NCBI GenBank assembly: GCA_900290245.1
Contig: OKRB01000089.1
Location: 1-62,648, forward strand
Origin: Candidatus Sulfuritelmatomonas gaucii
GTDB lineage: Bacteria > Acidobacteriota > Terriglobia > Terriglobales > Acidobacteriaceae
Direction: 5' to 3'
Length of the DNA stretch: 62,648 nucleotides
The notes under the pieces are model-generated. The model did not search any database. It was not told the origin of the DNA and saw only the letters and a program-made list of their open reading frames with translations. Position 1 is the first letter of the stretch. Each line of letters opens with the position of its first letter. Positions 61,457 to 62,648 of this stretch are shown here, one piece after another. The position numbers and the translations under genes were made by a program.

Positions 61457-61909
61457 ATGGGCTGGAATCAGGAACAACTGCTTGGTTTTGCACTTACGGA
61501 TTGGCTTCTCACTTCCGGTGAGAGCGTGGAGAGGAAGATCCACACTCTGCGCAGCCTCGATGGGCTCAGCCATGCGGAACGCTTGCTATGGGAGTTCTGG
61601 ATTTTCGACATGGAGCAGCAAAACGGTGGTGTTGGTCAATACTTCCTAAATCGACCGGTATTGCATTGGAACAGCCTTTTCGCCTTAAGCCGATCCGCCC
61701 TTCCATCTTTCAGTGCCTTCTCCGAGAAGATCGAATCGAACGTCAGTGGCGCTCCCGATCCTCACGCAGCATTCCATCAGATTGAAGTTGACGTGGATGG
61801 CCTCTACTCTGAAATTCGCGTTCCTGTTCTGCGGGAACTTCAAACCTTCATACAGAATCACCTCGCGAATGCGGCGAAGGTTGAACCAGGAGGACGGGAA
61901 GAGGTCTGA
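61457..61909 (+). CDS. DMP19/DUF4375 family protein
   Basis: This 150-aa protein resembles the DMP19 (DUF4375) family, DNA-mimic-like acidic proteins. The block EFWIFDMEQQNGGVGQYFLN is the recognisable core (family form NGGFxQFxxN), and the protein is fairly acidic. The cellular role is unknown; some relatives act as DNA mimics binding HTH repressors. The ATG at 61457 is chosen because the upstream part of the frame overlaps the dispersed repeat. It is followed by a DinB-like gene 134 bp downstream. Confidence 0.75.
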   Translation: MGWNQEQLLGFALTDWLLTSGESVERKIHTLRSLDGLSHAERLLWEFWIFDMEQQNGGVGQYFLNRPVLHWNSLFALSRSALPSFSAFSEKIESNVSGAPDPHAAFHQIEVDVDGLYSEIRVPVLRELQTFIQNHLANAAKVEPGGREEV

Positions 61910-62043
61910 AGCGCAGCATCTTCGCCTTTCGGTCGTATTACCGGCAAATGGGAGATTGGCCCCCGCAAGCTCCACCTCCGGGCGGTTGGCATTGGCGACG
62001 TTTCACCTGAATCAGCCTCATCATAATTTGCAAGGAGAAATTC

Positions 62044-62529
62044 GTGTTCACACTCGATGGCGTTCAGAAATTCCATAGCTGGACCCACGCCAGCCTCAAT
62101 CTCTTGCTCGATCACCTGTCCACACTCCCCACAAGTGATTATGTGAAAGAGTTGCCCAGCTTCGGGTTCTCAACGCCGCAGAAACAAGTGATTCACATCT
62201 TCAACTGCGAAGGATTTTGGATTCGCACGCTGCAGGGACTCCAGTACGTTGATCGCGACCCTACCGAATGTCCCGATGTTGCTGATGCCAGGCTCTTGCA
62301 GCAGCAAGTCAACCGGCAGACCCGTGCGTATTTGTCGAGCTTAGCGAATCAACAGCTCAATACCAATACTGAACTTCATTTCCCCGATGGAGACCACGCC
62401 GTTCGCACTCCTGCGCTCGTCCTCCATCATGTTCTGACCCATGCGTTCCATCACAAGGGGCAGATCGTTGCCATGTGCCGCGAGCTGGGTCGTCCGGCGC
62501 CAGACACTGATCTGAACCAGTTCGAATGA
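62044..62529 (+). CDS. DinB-like family protein
   Basis: This 161-aa protein has the C-terminal metal-site helix LHHVLTHAFHHKGQIVAMCREL (HxxxHH type) and an earlier His/Asn-rich helix (QVIHIFNCEGFWIRTLQ). This fits the DinB/YfiT superfamily. The C-terminal GRPAPDTDLNQF tail is typical. The start is a GTG at 62044 backed by AAGGAG. Distantly related to the DinB-like gene at 13050. The last 119 bp of the window after it contain no feature I can support. Confidence 0.88.
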   Translation: MFTLDGVQKFHSWTHASLNLLLDHLSTLPTSDYVKELPSFGFSTPQKQVIHIFNCEGFWIRTLQGLQYVDRDPTECPDVADARLLQQQVNRQTRAYLSSLANQQLNTNTELHFPDGDHAVRTPALVLHHVLTHAFHHKGQIVAMCRELGRPAPDTDLNQFE

Positions 62530-62648
62530 AGAACTGAAGATTTATAGGATTCTCCATTTCCGTCACCGGGATTTCGCGTCGTGGTCGGATGACCGGCATC
62601 CATGAAAGTCTTTGTCAAGAGAAAAGCACGAGATTCCCGATCGCGCTC

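Noticed and set aside
1..62648. tRNA and rRNA genes
   Set aside because: No tRNA T-loop/acceptor pattern or rRNA segment was found in gaps; a GTTCGAAC-like word at 38492 is inside the flavin reductase gene.

Overview
This window is high-GC, densely coded bacterial DNA that most resembles Acidobacteriota, class Terriglobia. The best phylum clue is the 879-aa two-FtsX-block permease paired with a PadR regulator (21098-24078), an architecture known from acidobacterial genomes as the 'acidobacterial duplicated orphan permease' (ADOP) family. The many secreted beta-propeller and Ig-like proteins and the intergenic repeats fit as well. The phylum call is an inference; there is no rRNA gene or phylogenetic marker analysis behind it. 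No tRNA, rRNA, CRISPR array, prophage or IS element was recognised.

Layout. 1-6.5 kb: two convergent CPBP-family membrane proteins, an EamA exporter, a secreted protein, a PP2C phosphatase and a DHA2-type MFS pump. 6.6-9.3 kb: a probable sugar-catabolic operon (aldo/keto reductase, zinc alcohol dehydrogenase, RbsD/FucU-like protein) behind a LacI-type palindrome. 9.5-14.3 kb: ATP-grasp protein, DUF4139 secreted protein, DinB-like protein and an esterase. 14.7-16.1 kb: rpsP-khpA-rimM. 16.1-24.1 kb: DUF2157/GDYXXLXY pair, ECF sigma with anti-sigma and a zinc-ribbon membrane protein, and PadR-ADOP. 24.6-29.6 kb: S9 peptidase and a large Ig-like/propeller lipoprotein. 29.7-39.7 kb: ribH (fused to a VOC-like domain)-nusB, a flavodoxin-fold protein, a lipoprotein, DUF2306, a YdiJ-like FAD/Fe-S dehydrogenase, YtxH and DUF948-like proteins, a flavin reductase and a YVTN propeller. 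39.7-43.2 kb: mnmA (frameshifted), a cysteine desulfurase and rfbD.

43.3-59.7 kb is one long minus-strand block. It holds an inositol catabolic cluster (iolB, iolD, iolA, iolE, iolG, a previously hidden 33-aa membrane ORF, and a GRP-type transporter). Downstream of that is a tight propionyl-CoA/methylmalonyl-CoA operon (carboxyltransferase, OadG-like, biotin carrier, epimerase, both mutase subunits, MeaB). A transaldolase-family gene diverges from iolB, and TGCACACGTGTGCA-type palindromes lie in the iol intergenic gaps. No iolC kinase or iolJ aldolase is present, so the transaldolase-like protein is a candidate replacement. The window closes with a DUF4375/DMP19 protein and a second DinB-like protein.

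The most unusual layer is non-coding. (1) Degenerate tandem arrays with 7-, 8- or 9-bp periods sit at or across the stop codons of many genes, with a different unit at each locus. (2) Two families of dispersed hairpins keep their flanks but vary their self-complementary arms, and one copy is inside rimM. (3) An exact 61-bp tandem duplication frameshifts the 3' end of mnmA.
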